A program made the position numbers and the translations under genes. From positions 1 through 17,512 of the forward strand of contig JAJFLS010000590.1 of NCBI GenBank assembly GCA_021772595.1: a stretch of 17,512 bases of DNA. The letters are read 5' to 3'. The first letter of the stretch is position 1. Every line of letters begins with the position of its first letter. The notes below the pieces were generated by a model. The model worked only from the letters and a program-made list of their open reading frames with translations. It had not been told where the DNA came from and did no database searches. Positions 15,708 to 17,512 of this stretch are shown here, piece after piece. The stretch comes from Opitutales bacterium. GTDB lineage: Bacteria; Verrucomicrobiota; Verrucomicrobiia; Opitutales; Opitutaceae.

Positions 15708-17117
15708 ATGAATCCCATTCTAGCAGCCACTACCGAAACCGCCCACGCAGCGCATAGCGTTTCGCAAGGCGTGACTCTTTTTTTCACTTTCTATCTTGTC
15801 GCGATGATCCTCAGTCTCGCGCTGGAGGAAAAGCTTCACGCGAAAAAGTCGCTCATTGTCGGACTCTTCGGCGCCGGAGCGCTTATCCTGGGATCGGCAT
15901 TTCACATCATTCCTTTTGGCGAAGTGATACTGCCGGGTGGACACACGATCCAGATGCCGATCTACATCCCGGCAATCGATTGGGGAGTCATCGCGATCAT
16001 TGTTGGATCGAGCGTTTTCGTCGACGTTACCTCTCGATCCGGTCTGTTTACTTGGATCGCGATCAAGCTCACAAAGGCGTCCAAGGGCGATCCGCAAAAA
16101 CTCCTTTGGCTTTACGGAATCATGACGGTCGTCTTCTCCGCCGTCCTGAACAATGTGACCGCGATGATTATCGTCGGCTCTTTGACCGCCGTTTCGCTGG
16201 GAAAGCTGGAGCGCAACGATAAGCTGCTCGGCTTTCTCATGATCGAAGGCCTACTCACCAACATCGGCGGACTCCTCACACTCATCAGCTCCGTGCCGAA
16301 CATCATCGTGGGCAACGCAGCGGGCATCAGCTTTGTCACCTTCTTCATGAGGGCGGGGCCCTACGTGCTGGTGGCAACTATTCTCACGATCTGGATGGGA
16401 TCGAAACTCTTTCGTATTAAAAGACTGACGACGGAAGATGAACGCGCGACTGCCATCGCAAAGGTCAATAGTTTCGACGAAAACGACGGCATCGAAAGCG
16501 CTGGCTTCTTCTGGTTTGGCACGCTGATGCTCGTCGCCTTCATCGGCGTGATCGCAACCGCTTCGATACTCCCTTACATCAAAGATCTCGGTATGGGCTA
16601 CGTCGCAATGGCCTTCGCTCTCGTTATGCTGATTCGCTACAAGCATGAAGTCGATCAGTTCTATAAAGCCATCGACTGGGATTTGATCGGATTCTTCATG
16701 GCGCTGTTCGTCGTGATCAACGTCCTTGAGCACGCCCAAGTTCTCGAGCTAATCGGAAAGGGGCTGTCACTGATTATTGGAGACACTGAGAACGCGCTGG
16801 GCACGGGATCGCTGCTCGTTTCGGCGTCGGCGTTCAGCTCCGTGACAGACAACATTCCCCTCGCCGCAATGCTAGCCAAGATCCTCGGCTCCACGGGAAC
16901 CGCTGGCGATTCGCCCCTTTGGTGGTCCGTCATTTTCGGAGCGAATCTCGGAGGCAACCTAACGCCGATCGGCAGCGCCTCGACACTCGTCGCGGTAACG
17001 ATCATCCACAAGTACAAACTCCCCATGTCCTTCGGCGGCTTCGTCGTGAAAGCCCTCCCCTACGCCGTCATTCAAATCGCGCTCGCCGCGGCGTACGTTC
17101 TGCTGTTTCTGAGGTAG
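15708..17117 (+). CDS. Ion transporter superfamily permease (SLC13/ArsB/NhaD-like)
   Basis: A 469-aa integral inner-membrane protein with about 11-12 hydrophobic helices. It shows the duplicated helical-hairpin signature of the IT superfamily: V-F-S-A-V-L-N-N-V-T-A-M-I (residues about 139-151) in the first half and S-A-F-S-S-V-T-D-N-I-P-L-A-A-M-L in the second, with N-L-G-G-N-L-T-P-I-G-S-A-S after it. The segment F-V-D-V-T-S-R-S-G-L-F-T-W-I-A-I-K is typical of the ArsB/NhaD/SLC13 group. It probably uses a Na+ or H+ gradient to move an anion, a dicarboxylate or Na+. The sequence does not settle the substrate, and no ars genes are nearby to support arsenite. It sits downstream of the stress protein on the same strand. 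The TAG stop lies within the following repeat. Confidence 0.85.
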   Translation: MNPILAATTETAHAAHSVSQGVTLFFTFYLVAMILSLALEEKLHAKKSLIVGLFGAGALILGSAFHIIPFGEVILPGGHTIQMPIYIPAIDWGVIAIIVGSSVFVDVTSRSGLFTWIAIKLTKASKGDPQKLLWLYGIMTVVFSAVLNNVTAMIIVGSLTAVSLGKLERNDKLLGFLMIEGLLTNIGGLLTLISSVPNIIVGNAAGISFVTFFMRAGPYVLVATILTIWMGSKLFRIKRLTTEDERATAIAKVNSFDENDGIESAGFFWFGTLMLVAFIGVIATASILPYIKDLGMGYVAMAFALVMLIRYKHEVDQFYKAIDWDLIGFFMALFVVINVLEHAQVLELIGKGLSLIIGDTENALGTGSLLVSASAFSSVTDNIPLAAMLAKILGSTGTAGDSPLWWSVIFGANLGGNLTPIGSASTLVAVTIIHKYKLPMSFGGFVVKALPYAVIQIALAAAYVLLFLR

Positions 17118-17192
17118 GGAGAGCCTCGAATGCAGGAGCCTGCTTGCAGGCGATTGACCCTCCTACCGAATCGCCTGCAAGCAGGCTCCTAC
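17114..17192. repeat. GTAGG-headed palindrome (family C) containing a stop codon
   Basis: A perfect 22-bp inverted repeat: AGGAGCCTGCTTGCAGGCGA (start of the left arm, 17134-17155) and its complement at 17169-17190, loop 13 nt. The right end closes with CCTAC, a GTAGG head; the left arm begins GCAGG, one base different. A further GTAGGG at 17114 supplies the TAG stop of the permease. The arms closely resemble REP sequences described in Pseudomonas-type genomes. Confidence 0.85.
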
Positions 17193-17201
17193 AATTCCCA
17201 C

Positions 17202-17226
17202 GTAGCGGAATGTCTGCAACATTCCG
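17202..17226. repeat. GTAG-headed hairpin (family D)
   Basis: GTAG at 17202-17205 is followed directly by a perfect 8-bp stem, CGGAATGT (17206-17213) and ACATTCCG (17219-17226), with a CTGCA loop. It is the same head-plus-hairpin layout as the other elements, with a new stem. It lies between the permease and Nramp-like genes; 17227-17322 shows nothing further. Confidence 0.6.
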
Positions 17227-17322
17227 ACAATTGCATTGCCGTCAGCTCAAGCCCCGAGCACCGTATCGTTCTACCCCAGAGCCGTTTCCCATCCCACGCC
17301 CCATTCACAATTCCTCCCCCCC

Positions 17323-17512
17323 ATGTCCCAAATCCAAGACGCCCCCAAAGACTTTCGCGGAATCCTCAAGCAACTCGGGCCCGGCCTGATCGTATCCGCG
17401 AATATCGTCGGGTCCGGCGAACTCATCGTCACCACCAAGCTCGGCGCGGATGTCGGCTTTACTTTGCTCTGGTTCATCATTCTGGGCTGCTTGATAAAAG
17501 TTTTTCTCCAAG
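17323..17512 (+). CDS. Nramp-related metal ion transporter, N-terminal fragment
   Basis: The first 63 codons of a gene running off the window. ATG 17323 begins M-S-Q-I-Q-D-A-P-K-D-F-R-G-I-L. Then come L-G-P-G-L-I-V-S-A-N-I-V-G-S-G-E-L-I and T-K-L-G-A-D-V-G-F-T-L-L-W, matching the first helix and following loop of Nramp-family transporters. The canonical metal-binding D-P-G-N of helix 1 is replaced by G-S-G-E, so this belongs to a divergent Nramp-like branch whose substrate need not be Mn or Fe. A C-rich stretch and no Shine-Dalgarno precede the start. The C-terminal part is unseen. Confidence 0.8.
   Translation, partial: MSQIQDAPKDFRGILKQLGPGLIVSANIVGSGELIVTTKLGADVGFTLLWFIILGCLIKVFLQ

Overview
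The window looks like a chromosomal segment of a marine-type Verrucomicrobium, most likely class Opitutae (Pelagicoccus/Coraliomargarita-like). The reasons are a 'GloVer' tandem-repeat secreted protein (a family named for Gloeobacter and Verrucomicrobia), large secreted proteins with putative-Ig and Verrucomicrobia-style C-terminal domains, weak or absent Shine-Dalgarno sequences before most genes, and many intergenic palindromes. The taxonomic call is inference from protein style, not from a marker gene.

Layout. 1-78: a palindromic repeat. 79-1596 (-): a membrane-anchored protein made of degenerate W-A-x-x-D-P-x-x-A repeats. 1867-4596 (+): the GloVer repeat protein. 4732-9157 (+): the most interesting part, a gene run encoding an Asp-rich calcium-binding-type repeat protein, a DUF3570 outer-membrane beta-barrel protein, an ApbE-like FAD:protein FMN transferase, a TlpA-like thioredoxin and a 71-aa DUF4266 lipoprotein ending in G-G-G-G-C-G-C-N. 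The last four genes are packed end to end (6-nt gap, 23-nt overlap, ATGA overlap). 9395-10909 (+): a putative-Ig surface protein. 11195-14602 (+): a secreted PD40 beta-propeller/amidohydrolase fusion. 14707-15567 (+): a tandem universal stress protein. 15708-17117 (+): an ion-transporter-superfamily (SLC13/ArsB/NhaD-like) permease. 17323 to the window end (+): the N-terminus of an Nramp-related transporter.

Main hypothesis. The DUF3570 protein carries D-A-I-T-G-A-T, which fits the Dxx(S/T)GA(T/S) consensus at which ApbE enzymes attach FMN covalently, and an ApbE homologue is the next gene. The operon could therefore build an envelope redox unit: an FMN-bearing outer-membrane barrel, a thiol-disulfide protein and a small outer-membrane lipoprotein with a terminal CxC. 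Two points argue for caution. This ApbE has no visible signal peptide, and several normally conserved positions are changed.

A second theme is a set of hairpins headed by GTAG. Several unrelated stem sequences share the 5' GTAG(G) head, as in REP elements mobilised by RAYT transposases. In two genes the TAG stop codon lies inside this head. No transposase is present in the window. Two further palindromes, built on AACCAC(A/G)GA, form a separate repeat class.
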